A stretch of DNA of 34,534 bases from Osedax symbiont Rs2 (GTDB lineage: Bacteria > Pseudomonadota > Gammaproteobacteria > Pseudomonadales > Balneatricaceae). This document shows, piece by piece, positions 27,299 through 34,534 of the stretch (the stretch's first letter is position 1; each line of letters begins with the position of its first letter). Location: positions 1-34,534 of the forward strand of contig ASZI01000138.1 in assembly GCA_000416315.1 (NCBI GenBank). The letters are read 5' to 3'. The notes under the pieces were generated by a model. The model saw only the letters and a list, made by a program, of their open reading frames with translations, was not told the origin of the DNA and ran no database searches. Made by a program: the position numbers and the translations under genes.

Positions 27299-27386
27299 CT
27301 TAAGTAAATTGTTAAAAAGTGCCGGTACTCGTTTATTCTCTGCCAGAGCAAAAGATAAATGAGTACAGGCGGATGTTTTACTTAAG
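27299..27386 (-). promoter_or_regulatory. Long hairpin in the pnp leader (probable RNase III/PNPase autoregulatory element)
   Basis: Outer arms CTTAAGTAAA (27299-27308) and TTTACTTAAG (27377-27386) pair perfectly over 10 bp. After an internal loop, inner arms GCC-GTACTC-TTTAT (27321-27336) and ATAAA-GAGTAC-GGC (27355-27370) pair with single mismatches. A small apical CTCT/AGAG hairpin caps it. In E. coli, a comparable pnp leader hairpin is cut by RNase III and then removed by PNPase, giving autocontrol. Position and shape fit; function here is inferred. Confidence 0.75.
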
Positions 27387-27456
27387 GGGTTTCTTTTGAC
27401 GCTTACTTCAGTTTTTACAACTAGCAGAATTATAGGCTAAAAAAAATAAGCCGCTA

Positions 27457-27486
27457 GAAAAAAAGAGGGCCGTGCAAGCCCGGCCC
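27457..27486 (-). terminator. Intrinsic terminator after rpsO
   Basis: Minus strand GGGCCG ... CGGCCC gives a 6-bp G/C-rich stem with an 8-base loop, 11 bases after the rpsO stop. It is followed by TCTTTTTTT. It separates rpsO from pnp, and read-through or a further promoter would feed pnp, as in E. coli. Confidence 0.88.
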
Positions 27487-27497
27487 AAGACTTTGTC

Positions 27498-27767
27498 TTA
27501 ACGACGTAGCCCTAAACGCTTGATCAGATCAAGGTAGCTGTCTACTTTAGTCTTTTTCAAGTAATCAAGTAATTTACGACGCTGGTTTACCATACGGATT
27601 AGACCGCGACGTGAATGGTGATCGTGAATGTGTGACTTAAAGTGCCCTTGAAGAGCAAGGATGTTGGCCGTTAAAAGTGCTACTTGAACTTCAGAAGAAC
27701 CAGTATCACCTTCTTCGCGACCATAATCCGCAACGATTTGCGCTTTCTCTACAGCTGATAATGCCAT
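27498..27767 (-). CDS. rpsO: Ribosomal protein S15
   Basis: S15 is a primary 16S rRNA-binding protein of the 30S platform. The 89-residue length and sequence are canonical: [17 protein letters not shown], the [20 protein letters not shown] block with the rRNA-contacting residues, and the LGLRR terminus. GGAG lies before the ATG. The roughly 200-base leader contains hairpins that may serve S15 autoregulation. Confidence 0.98.
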   Translation of the reverse strand: MALSAVEKAQIVADYGREEGDTGSSEVQVALLTANILALQGHFKSHIHDHHSRRGLIRMVNQRRKLLDYLKKTKVDSYLDLIKRLGLRR

Positions 27768-27865
27768 TTTCTACTCCAGTTTAATATGCAGATAAACAGG
27801 TTAGCCCTTGATTATCTTGATTAATGACACGATCTACCAAGCATATTTTTAGTAGGTCGCCAAAT

Positions 27866-27900
27866 ACCGGCCGTATTCTAGCACTGCCGGTGCTTTTTTT
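27866..27900. other. Mutually exclusive hairpins upstream of rpsO
   Basis: AGCAC-TGCCG-GTGCT (27880-27894), followed on the plus strand by TTTTTTT, and ACCGGC ... GCCGGT (27866-27871 and 27886-27891) use the same bases. Only one can form at a time. On the plus strand the first looks like a terminator for transcripts entering the operon antisense; on the minus strand it lies in the truB-rpsO spacer, possibly in the rpsO leader. Confidence 0.5.
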
Positions 27901-27973
27901 CTACTGCGTCAGATACGAATAAGCCCGCTATATTATGAACAAAGCCCATACAGGCGCTAACTTTCACTGGCTG

Positions 27974-28924
27974 TTAGCTGGTCGAAAGCAAGCGCTTGGA
28001 GCGCAAGATACCAGCATCATTAATTTCGCCTATGCCCAAAAACTTATCGTTTTCTTGCAAGTGTATTCTGACCAGCGGCTCTGCACTTTGCTGTAACTCA
28101 ATAGGTTTGCCCTGAAACAGTAACAGTTGCTGGGCTTTATCTATGTTCAGCTTAGGAAAATGCTCAACCGGCGAATAACTTGGAATCATCAATGCATCCA
28201 AACGCTGGTTGCGCTGTTGCTCAGACTCGCCTTCAGTGGTTGCCGCCAGGGCATCCAGCTGCTCGATAGTGATCATCATCTGCGCTTTATAGGGGCCGGA
28301 TTCCAGCCTGCGCAACACAGTTACATGAGCACCACAACCTAACATCAAGCCAAGATCTTCGACTATTGAGCGAATATAAGTACCTTTTGAACAACGCACA
28401 TCCAAATCTAATTCACCCAGTTCTGGGCGATACTCTAACAACTCTATGCTGAAAATTGTAACCTGGCGGGATTTAACTTCAACTTTTTCGCCTTTACGCG
28501 CCAGCTTATACAGCGGTTGACCTTTGTATTTTAGCGCCGAAAACATCGAGGGAACTTGCTCTATTAGACCGCTGAAATGTTTGAGTAACAGCTCTTTGAT
28601 TAAGTCTTCGTCGACGTGCTGACCAATCTCTAGTCGCTCAATCACTTTGCCGTCGGCGTCAGATGAGTCGGTTCTAATACCTAGTTTAGCAGTGGTTTGA
28701 TAGCGCTTGTCGGCATCCAGAAGGAACTGTGAGAACTTAGTCGCCTCGCCAAAAGTGAGTGGTAACATACCTGTAGCCAGCGGATCTAAGGCACCTGTGT
28801 GCCCAGCTTTAGCGGCGCCATAGAGACGTTTTACATATTGTAAAACACCGTTTGAACTAACCCCCGGGGGTTTATCCAATAAAAAAACGCCGTCTAATTG
28901 ACGGCCTTTATGTCTTCTTCCCAT
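27974..28924 (-). CDS. truB: tRNA pseudouridine-55 synthase TruB
   Basis: TruB converts U55 in the T-loop of tRNAs to pseudouridine. The catalytic motif GHTGALDPLATGMLP is at residues 41-55 with the nucleophile Asp47. The FLLDKPPGVSSN block at 14-25, a YKGQPLYKLARKGEKV block near 125 and RCSKGTYIRSIVEDLG near 180 are typical. A PUA-like C-terminal segment (about 250-316) completes the protein. It follows rbfA by 15 bases. Confidence 0.98.
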   Translation of the reverse strand: MGRRHKGRQLDGVFLLDKPPGVSSNGVLQYVKRLYGAAKAGHTGALDPLATGMLPLTFGEATKFSQFLLDADKRYQTTAKLGIRTDSSDADGKVIERLEIGQHVDEDLIKELLLKHFSGLIEQVPSMFSALKYKGQPLYKLARKGEKVEVKSRQVTIFSIELLEYRPELGELDLDVRCSKGTYIRSIVEDLGLMLGCGAHVTVLRRLESGPYKAQMMITIEQLDALAATTEGESEQQRNQRLDALMIPSYSPVEHFPKLNIDKAQQLLLFQGKPIELQQSAEPLVRIHLQENDKFLGIGEINDAGILRSKRLLSTS

Positions 28925-28939
28925 TACATCTACCCAGTA

Positions 28940-29347
28940 TTATTCACTATCGTTGTCAGCTTGGCTCTGTTCTTTAGCTTTGCTGTCGCGCACAGTTTTC
29001 TCGATCAAGCTGTGCAGGCGACGACCGCGATCTATACTGGCATCATAATGGAAACGTAGTTTAGGCACGGTACGCAACTGCATGTCCCGAGCTAATTCTG
29101 TACGCAGGAACCCCGCCGCATCTTTTAATACTTCAGCGGCTGCTTTAACAGCATCTTCTTCTTTCTGATCACCAAAAGGCATCACAGTGAAGTACACTTC
29201 GGCATACCCTAAATCACGGGCAACTTTGATGAAACTAATTGTCACCATGCCTAGGCGTGGATCTTTGACCTCGCGTTGAATGAGCTGGGCGAGATCTCTT
29301 TGCATCTGCTCGGCTATACGCTGGGTCCGGCTATATTCTTTGGCCAT
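28940..29347 (-). CDS. rbfA: 30S ribosome-binding factor A
   Basis: RbfA is a KH-fold factor for late 30S maturation and cold adaptation. The 135-residue protein begins MAKEYSRTQRIAEQMQRDLA, with the typical VKDPRLGMVTISFIKVARDL block and RTVPKLRFHYDASIDRGRRL near the C-terminus. The acidic tail (KEQSQADNDSE) is variable in the family. It lies between infB and truB as in E. coli. Confidence 0.98.
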   Translation of the reverse strand: MAKEYSRTQRIAEQMQRDLAQLIQREVKDPRLGMVTISFIKVARDLGYAEVYFTVMPFGDQKEEDAVKAAAEVLKDAAGFLRTELARDMQLRTVPKLRFHYDASIDRGRRLHSLIEKTVRDSKAKEQSQADNDSE

Positions 29348-29367
29348 TGGTCTTTCTTACCTATATT

Positions 29368-29390
29368 GAGCCCCGGCAGCACCGGGACTC
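29368..29390 (-). other. Intercistronic hairpin between infB and rbfA
   Basis: Minus strand GAGTCCCGG-TGCTG-CCGGGGCTC pairs over 9 bp with one G-U. No U-run follows, so it is not an intrinsic terminator. It could stabilise or mark processing of the polycistronic RNA. Confidence 0.6.
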
Positions 29391-29415
29391 TATTGCGCTA
29401 TTGACTATCTTGTAG

Positions 29416-32088
29416 TTAGTCGATAGTTCTAGCGATTTCTACTGTGTCAAATACTTCGATCTGATCACCGACTTTAACATCGTTGTAGTTCTTCACCCCG
29501 ATACCACATTCCATACCCTGGCGTACTTCTGCAACCACATCTTTAAAGCGACGTAGCGATTCCAGCTCGCCCTCGTAGATAACTACGTTATCGCGAAGCA
29601 CACGGATGCGCTTGTTACGGAATACCGACCCTTCAGTAACCATGCAACCAGCAACTAGACCGATCTTAGGTGAACGGAACACATCACGCACTTGAGCAAT
29701 ACCAACAATCTCTTCACGTAGTTCAGGAGACAACAATCCGCTCATCGCCTGCTTAACGTCATCAATGATGTTGTAGATGATGCTGTAATAGCGTAACTGA
29801 ATGCCTTCGCGATCGACAATCGCCTTGGCCTGTACATCTGCACGCACATTGAAGCCAACCATTAACGCGGAAGAAGCCAGCGCTAAGTTTGCATCAGTTT
29901 CAGCGATACCGCCGACACCAGAGGAGACAATGACTACTTTAACTTCATCGGTAGACAGATCTTCAAGCGCTGTTGTCAGTGCTTCTAACGAGCCCCTTAC
30001 ATCAGTTTTTAGAACGATATTAAGAGTCGCTACTTCACCGGATTCCATGTTAGCAAACAAGTTTTCAAGCTTAGACGCTTGCTGTCTTGCCAACTTAACT
30101 TCTCTGTATTTGCCCTGACGGAACAAGGCAACTTCACGCGCCTTCTTCTCGTTGGATACCACAGTAAATTCAGCACCCGCCTGAGGCGTACCATCTAGAC
30201 CGATGATTTCTACCGGCATTGAAGGACCAGCTGTAATGGCAGGCTTACCATCTTCATCCATCATTGCACGGACACGACCATAGTGCAGACCCGCTAGCAC
30301 GATGTCGCCCTTGTTTAAGGTACCGGACTGAACCAGTACAGTAGCCACAGGACCACGCCCTTTTTCCAGACGAGATTCAATGACTATTCCCTGACCTTGA
30401 CCAGACTCAACCGCTGTCAGTTCTAATAATTCAGCTTGTAGTGAAATCGCTTCTAGTAGCTTATCAATACCTTCACCGGTTTTCGCCGATACTTTGATAA
30501 ACTGCACGTCACCACCCCACTCTTCCGGGATAACATCTAACGCAGCTAGCTCGTTCATGACACGATCTGGATCGGCTTGCTCTTTTTCTATTTTGTTGAC
30601 TGCGATGACCAGAGGAACACCGGCAGCTTTTGCGTGCTGCACTGCTTCCTTGGTCTGTGGCATAACGCCATCATCTGCGGCAACAGCCAGTACAACAATG
30701 TCAGTCAATTGAGCACCACGGGCACGCATCGCTGTGAAGGCTGCGTGACCAGGTGTATCTAGAAAAGTAATCACACCTTTAGAGGTCTCTACCCGGTAGG
30801 CACCTATGTGCTGGGTAATGCCACCGGACTCACCAGAGGCAACCCGAGAAGAGCGTATATTGTCCAGCAGCGATGTTTTACCGTGGTCAACGTGGCCCAT
30901 TACGGTTACAACAGGTGCGCGACTCATTGCATCACCGGCAGTTACAACAGATTCCAACAATGCCTCTTCGATCGCATTATCAGCCATTGGCTTAGCGACA
31001 TGACCCATTTCTTCAACCACCAAAATAGCAGTATCTTGGTCAATCACTTGGTTGATGGTCGCCATAGCGCCCATTTTAAACATGACTTTGATAACTTCAG
31101 CGGCTTTCACTGACATTTTCTTCGCAAGTTCCGCCACTATGATACTTTCTGGCACTGCTACTTCATGAACACGAGCTGCTTGTGGCTCAGTGAAACCATG
31201 CTGGTTCGGGCTACCCGAAGTCAATACAGCAGGTTTAGATCTAGCATTGCGCGAAATCTTACCACGACGGTTACGCTTATCGCCTTTGTTAGATCCCGTT
31301 GACTTGCCTTTGGCACCCCGGGCAGGCTTCTTCTCTTCACGAGCCGGTTTTTTATGTACCGGAGCTTGCTTTGGAGTGGCCTGGGCAATGGCATCCGCTT
31401 TGCGCTGCTCTTCTGCATCTTCTTTAGCAATGCGTACCGCATCTTCCTCGGCTTTCTTTTGTGCTAAATTTTCTGTTGCTAGGCGTTCTGTTTCATGAGC
31501 AGCATGCTCTTTAGCTGATGCAGCAGCAGCCTTATCGGCTTCTTTCTCTGCTTCTTGACGCTCTTGATCTCTGCGCTTGTCTTCGGCCAATTCCTGAGGA
31601 CTCTTATCAGTAGATACCGGCGCCTGTGGAGCGGACGTCGGAATTTTTGGTGTTTCTAGCGCTTTAGCTTCTTTATCGACAACCTGACTATCAACTGCTA
31701 CAGCTGCTGGTGCTGTAACTGCTTCAACTGGGCTCTCAACTGGACTTTCAGCTACAGTCTCTTCAGCTTGTGGCTCAAGTTCAGTGCGCTTGACATAAGT
31801 ACGGGTTTTACGCACTTCTACATTGACAGTTTTTCGAGTCGACCCGCTAGTTTTAAGCTGGCTGGTAGATTTACGCTTCAAACTGATTTTCTTTGGCTGT
31901 CCACTCTCCTGTGCTTCGCCTTCACCGTGCGCTCGCTTCAAATGTGTTAACAGTGCCTGGCGCTCTTCATCAGAGACCTTAGAGTCCTGCTTTTTATCTT
32001 TAATTCCCGCTTCGGCCATCTGTGTAAGCAAACGCTCTGGGGATACGCCGATAACCTCGGCTAGTTCGGTAACTATTACTTCTGACAT
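29416..32088 (-). CDS. infB: Translation initiation factor IF-2
   Basis: IF-2 is the GTPase that positions initiator fMet-tRNA on the 30S subunit. The 890-residue protein is the long gammaproteobacterial form: N-terminal IF2N module (about 1-50), a long charged Ala/Glu/Lys-rich linker (about 60-290), a second IF2N module (about 310-360), then the G domain with GHVDHGKT at 398-405, DTPGH, and NKIE in place of the usual NKID. C-terminal domains end [25 protein letters not shown] lies before the ATG, 20 bases after nusA. Confidence 0.98.
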   Translation of the reverse strand: MSEVIVTELAEVIGVSPERLLTQMAEAGIKDKKQDSKVSDEERQALLTHLKRAHGEGEAQESGQPKKISLKRKSTSQLKTSGSTRKTVNVEVRKTRTYVKRTELEPQAEETVAESPVESPVEAVTAPAAVAVDSQVVDKEAKALETPKIPTSAPQAPVSTDKSPQELAEDKRRDQERQEAEKEADKAAAASAKEHAAHETERLATENLAQKKAEEDAVRIAKEDAEEQRKADAIAQATPKQAPVHKKPAREEKKPARGAKGKSTGSNKGDKRNRRGKISRNARSKPAVLTSGSPNQHGFTEPQAARVHEVAVPESIIVAELAKKMSVKAAEVIKVMFKMGAMATINQVIDQDTAILVVEEMGHVAKPMADNAIEEALLESVVTAGDAMSRAPVVTVMGHVDHGKTSLLDNIRSSRVASGESGGITQHIGAYRVETSKGVITFLDTPGHAAFTAMRARGAQLTDIVVLAVAADDGVMPQTKEAVQHAKAAGVPLVIAVNKIEKEQADPDRVMNELAALDVIPEEWGGDVQFIKVSAKTGEGIDKLLEAISLQAELLELTAVESGQGQGIVIESRLEKGRGPVATVLVQSGTLNKGDIVLAGLHYGRVRAMMDEDGKPAITAGPSMPVEIIGLDGTPQAGAEFTVVSNEKKAREVALFRQGKYREVKLARQQASKLENLFANMESGEVATLNIVLKTDVRGSLEALTTALEDLSTDEVKVVIVSSGVGGIAETDANLALASSALMVGFNVRADVQAKAIVDREGIQLRYYSIIYNIIDDVKQAMSGLLSPELREEIVGIAQVRDVFRSPKIGLVAGCMVTEGSVFRNKRIRVLRDNVVIYEGELESLRRFKDVVAEVRQGMECGIGVKNYNDVKVGDQIEVFDTVEIARTID

Positions 32089-32108
32089 ATTTTTACTCCT
32101 ACCTCGGT

Positions 32109-33602
32109 TTACGCTTCATCCGCGAACCAAGGAGCGCGGGCTGTCATAATATATTGTGCAGCTAATTCTTCAGTCATACCTTCTATGTCGAGCAGCTCTT
32201 CAACAGACTGCTCTGCAAGATCTTCCATAGTGATAATTTTGTGAGCTGCCAGCAAGAAAGCAAAATGCTTGTCCATGCCTTCCATGTTCAGTAAATCATC
32301 GGCAGGGTCAGCTTTTTTCAGAACTTCTTCAGTTGCCAATGCCTGATTTAGCAAAGCATCTTTAGCACGAGTCCTTAACTCATCGACGATATCTTCGTCA
32401 AAACCGTCAATTTGCAGCATCTCTTCTACTGGAACGTAGGCAACTTCTTCTAAGGTACTAAAACCTTCGTCAACCAGAACACCGGCGACATCTTCATCGA
32501 CATCCAATGCTTTGATAAACTTTTCTACGATAGAGCCCACTTCTGACTCTTGTTTCTTAGCGGCGTCTTCTTCAGTCATGACGTTTATTTCCCAGCCGGT
32601 AAGCTCAGATGCTAAACGTACATTTTGACCACTGCGGCCAATGGCCATCGCCAACGCCTCTTGTGCAACGGCAACATCCATTGCATGTTTGTCTTCTTCA
32701 ACTACGATAGAAACAACTTCTGCAGGTGACATGGCATTTATCACCAACTGAGCCGGGTTGTCGTCCCAAGTGATGATATCAACACGCTCGCCGCCCAACT
32801 CATTGGAAACAGCCTGCACTCTTGCACCACGCATGCCGACACAGGCACCAACAGGGTCTATACGACCATCGTTAGTTTTAACCGCAATTTTTGCTCTTGA
32901 GCCTGGATCGCGTGCAGCGGCACGTATTTCAATGACCTGCTCGGAGACTTCTGGTACTTCCAGGCTAAACAGTTCAATCAACATTTTCGGGCTAGTACGT
33001 GATAACACTAACTGAGGACCACGGCCTTCCGTACGGATTTCGTGCAACACTGCCCGCACTCTATCACCGATGCGAAAAACTTCTCTGGGAAGAATATTCT
33101 CACGCGGTAACAATGCTTCAGCGTTATTACCCAGATCGATAATAATGTTGTCGCGGGTAACTTTTTTAACTGTCGCCGAAATCAACTCACCAACTCGGTC
33201 ACGGTACATTTCAACAACTTTAGCGCGTTCGGCTTCACGAACTTTTTGCACTATCACTTGTTTTGCAGTTTGCGCTGCAATGCGACCAAACTTTACTGAT
33301 TCGATCTGCTCAACGTGCACATCACCGATGTTCAGCTCAGTGTCCACTTCAGCAGCTTCTTGCGAAGTCCACTCAGTACCTAAAATTGCGACACCTTCAT
33401 CGCCAACCACTGTCCAGCGGCGAAAAGTGTCATAATCACCTGTGGAGCGGTCAATTTTAACGTATATATCTGATTCTTCATCTTCGAAGCGTCTTTTTGT
33501 CGCCGTTGCCAGCGCCAACTCGATTGCCTCGAAAATAATTTCTTTAGATACATCCTTTTCGTTCGAAACTGCCTCTGCTACCAGCAAGATTTCTTTGCTC
33601 AT
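32109..33602 (-). CDS. nusA: Transcription termination/antitermination factor NusA
   Basis: NusA binds RNA polymerase and modulates pausing, termination and antitermination. The 497-residue protein has the N-terminal RNAP-binding domain (about 1-130), the S1 domain (about 135-200), two KH domains (about 230-345; [20 protein letters not shown]) and two C-terminal acidic repeats (about 365-425 and 440-490), the gammaproteobacterial form. GAGG precedes the ATG. It is translated between rimP and infB. Confidence 0.98.
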   Translation of the reverse strand: MSKEILLVAEAVSNEKDVSKEIIFEAIELALATATKRRFEDEESDIYVKIDRSTGDYDTFRRWTVVGDEGVAILGTEWTSQEAAEVDTELNIGDVHVEQIESVKFGRIAAQTAKQVIVQKVREAERAKVVEMYRDRVGELISATVKKVTRDNIIIDLGNNAEALLPRENILPREVFRIGDRVRAVLHEIRTEGRGPQLVLSRTSPKMLIELFSLEVPEVSEQVIEIRAAARDPGSRAKIAVKTNDGRIDPVGACVGMRGARVQAVSNELGGERVDIITWDDNPAQLVINAMSPAEVVSIVVEEDKHAMDVAVAQEALAMAIGRSGQNVRLASELTGWEINVMTEEDAAKKQESEVGSIVEKFIKALDVDEDVAGVLVDEGFSTLEEVAYVPVEEMLQIDGFDEDIVDELRTRAKDALLNQALATEEVLKKADPADDLLNMEGMDKHFAFLLAAHKIITMEDLAEQSVEELLDIEGMTEELAAQYIMTARAPWFADEA

Positions 33603-33628
33603 ATCAATGCCTCGCTATTGTTCCCTGC

Positions 33629-33655
33629 TGGTACCTAACTATGTATTTGGTACCA
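33629..33655 (-). other. Inverted repeat between rimP and nusA
   Basis: TGGTACC and GGTACCA arms (7 bases) are separated by 13 bases in the 70-base spacer ahead of nusA. It may be a weak hairpin in the nusA leader; no U-run follows. Confidence 0.4.
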
Positions 33656-33672
33656 ATTAGTTATTTTGGAAT

Positions 33673-34131
33673 TTATTTAAATTGTGGTTCTATTTGAGCT
33701 TTATCGATGTAGTCAATTGGTAACAGATATTCTTCGTTATCTACTTCCAACACTACCTCGTCGCCCTCAACGCCTTTGAGGAGACCCTTGAAATTCCTGC
33801 GCCCGTCAAATGGCATCCGTAATTTAATCTTCACTACACTGCCAGTAAAAGCAACGTAATGCTCCAGCTTGAATAATAAGCGATCCATTCCCGGAGATGA
33901 CACTTCCAATGCGTAGTGACCGGCAATAGTATCTTCAACGTCTAGAATACCGCTGGCCTGATGGCTCATTTGAGCACAGTCATCAACTGAAACCCCATTC
34001 TCACCATCGATGTAAATGCGTAAAATGCTATCTTTTCCCTGAGAGAGGTATTCGATCCCCCAAAGCTCAAAGTCCATGGATTGAGCAATTGGCTCCAGCA
34101 TTTCTTGTAAACGTTTTAACTTTGCAGACAC
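33673..34131 (-). CDS. rimP: Ribosome maturation factor RimP
   Basis: RimP assists 30S assembly. The 152-residue protein has the expected [21 protein letters not shown]-terminal domain, the [20 protein letters not shown] block, and [14 protein letters not shown] (the conserved LEVSSPGxxRPL site) followed by the C-terminal SH3-like domain. The start is GTG at 34131 with AGGTG upstream. It is the first protein gene of the operon. Confidence 0.97.
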   Translation of the reverse strand: MSAKLKRLQEMLEPIAQSMDFELWGIEYLSQGKDSILRIYIDGENGVSVDDCAQMSHQASGILDVEDTIAGHYALEVSSPGMDRLLFKLEHYVAFTGSVVKIKLRMPFDGRRNFKGLLKGVEGDEVVLEVDNEEYLLPIDYIDKAQIEPQFK

Positions 34132-34184
34132 TACACACCTATAATTTTGCGAACCCGGTTGTTTAACAACAGCAGTTCTGTAAC

Positions 34185-34207
34185 AAAAAATGGGCCCTAC
34201 AGGCCCA
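34185..34207 (-). terminator. Intrinsic terminator 2 between the tRNA and rimP
   Basis: Minus strand TGGGCC-TGTAG-GGCCCA (6-bp stem) is followed by TTTTTT. It lies 54 bases before the rimP GTG, so rimP needs read-through, antitermination or a promoter nearer the gene. Confidence 0.85.
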
Positions 34208-34269
34208 CTTCTTAACTAGAGCAGCGACCGTCAGGCATCAACCTAAACAATTACTTCCCTCTAATCACG

Positions 34270-34290
34270 AAAAAGCCCCTAAAAAGGGGC
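34270..34290 (-). terminator. Intrinsic terminator 1 between the tRNA and rimP
   Basis: Minus strand GCCCC-TTTTTA-GGGGC (5-bp G/C stem) is followed by TTTTT. It is the first terminator met by transcription leaving the tRNA. Confidence 0.85.
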
Positions 34291-34463
34291 CGGAACAACG
34301 GGCGATTAATGAACTATGCAAGTGCATCGAGTTCAACAACCCCTTATTTCTAAACGATAAACCGAATCTACCGTTTGCTAGCAAAACAACTACTAGACTT
34401 AAAATTCTTTTTCGATTTAAAAATAAGAATTTATCTTACTTTTCTATCAAAGTATCAGCAGCG

Positions 34464-34494
34464 TAACTACTTACTACTTACTACTTACTACTTA
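34464..34494. repeat. Tandem 7-base repeat next to the tRNA 3' end
   Basis: Four units of TTACTAC stand head to tail (the first is TAACTAC), then TTA. The array ends six bases before the tRNA 3' end. A slippage-prone simple repeat is the plain reading. Confidence 0.85.
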
Positions 34495-34500
34495 TATTTT

Positions 34501-34534
<34 letters not shown>

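Larger units (their letters stand above)
34132..34500. other. 369-base spacer between the tRNA and rimP
   Basis: No gene is seen. Reading toward rimP, it holds a 7-base tandem repeat (34464-34494), an AT-rich inverted repeat (AAATTCTT at 34402-34409, AAGAATTT at 34425-34432) and two intrinsic terminators. Between the terminators, TTGATG and TAGTTA on the minus strand (17 bases apart) could be a weak promoter. Confidence 0.6.

Noticed and set aside
34464..34494. Tandem repeat as a CRISPR remnant
   Set aside because: Units are 7 bases with no spacers; it is a simple tandem repeat.

Overview
The window comes from a gammaproteobacterium of unresolved genus. The evidence is the gene order rimP-nusA-infB-rbfA-truB-rpsO-pnp next to a Met-type tRNA, the E. 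coli/Pseudomonas-like protein architectures, and Shine-Dalgarno-led genes of moderate G+C. Nothing visible fixes the species; a free-living, possibly marine, relative of Pseudomonadales or Cellvibrionales is a guess.

Positions 1-19833, all minus strand, hold a nearly complete type VI secretion system (T6SS) locus. In transcription order it reads tssA, hcp, tssB, tssC, a terminator-like hairpin, a second tssC-like gene, tssE, tssF, tssG, tssH (clpV), a periplasmic solute-binding-like protein, an FHA protein, tssJ, tssK, tssL, tssM, and the first 36 codons of an unknown gene that runs off the left edge. Most junctions overlap or are a few bases apart, so this is probably one long operon. Tube and sheath genes (Hcp, TssB/C), baseplate (TssE/F/G/K), membrane complex (TssJ/L/M), disassembly ATPase (TssH) and cap protein (TssA) are all present. 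VgrG, PAAR, recognisable effectors or immunity genes, and a kinase/phosphatase pair are not seen. Unusual points are the solute-binding-like gene inside the operon, the tandem second sheath protein, a non-OmpA (weakly SPOR-like) C-terminal extension on TssL, and a TssM whose P-loop is degenerate.

Positions 19834-20736 are a 903-base AT-rich divergent spacer between tssA and mutS. It contains two sequences resembling Fur boxes, candidate promoters and two inverted repeats just before mutS. mutS (plus) converges on an RNase I-type gene (minus) with an 8-base overlap. A secreted protein of unknown function (plus) follows and ends at a bidirectional terminator shared with pnp.

Positions 25169-34534, all minus strand, are the conserved transcription/translation/RNA-decay operon, read as tRNA (3' end only), rimP, nusA, infB, rbfA, truB, rpsO, pnp. 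RNA signals stand out here: two intrinsic terminators between the tRNA and rimP, an intercistronic hairpin between infB and rbfA, alternative hairpins upstream of rpsO, an rpsO terminator, and a long imperfect hairpin in the pnp leader that matches the layout expected for RNase III-dependent PNPase autoregulation.
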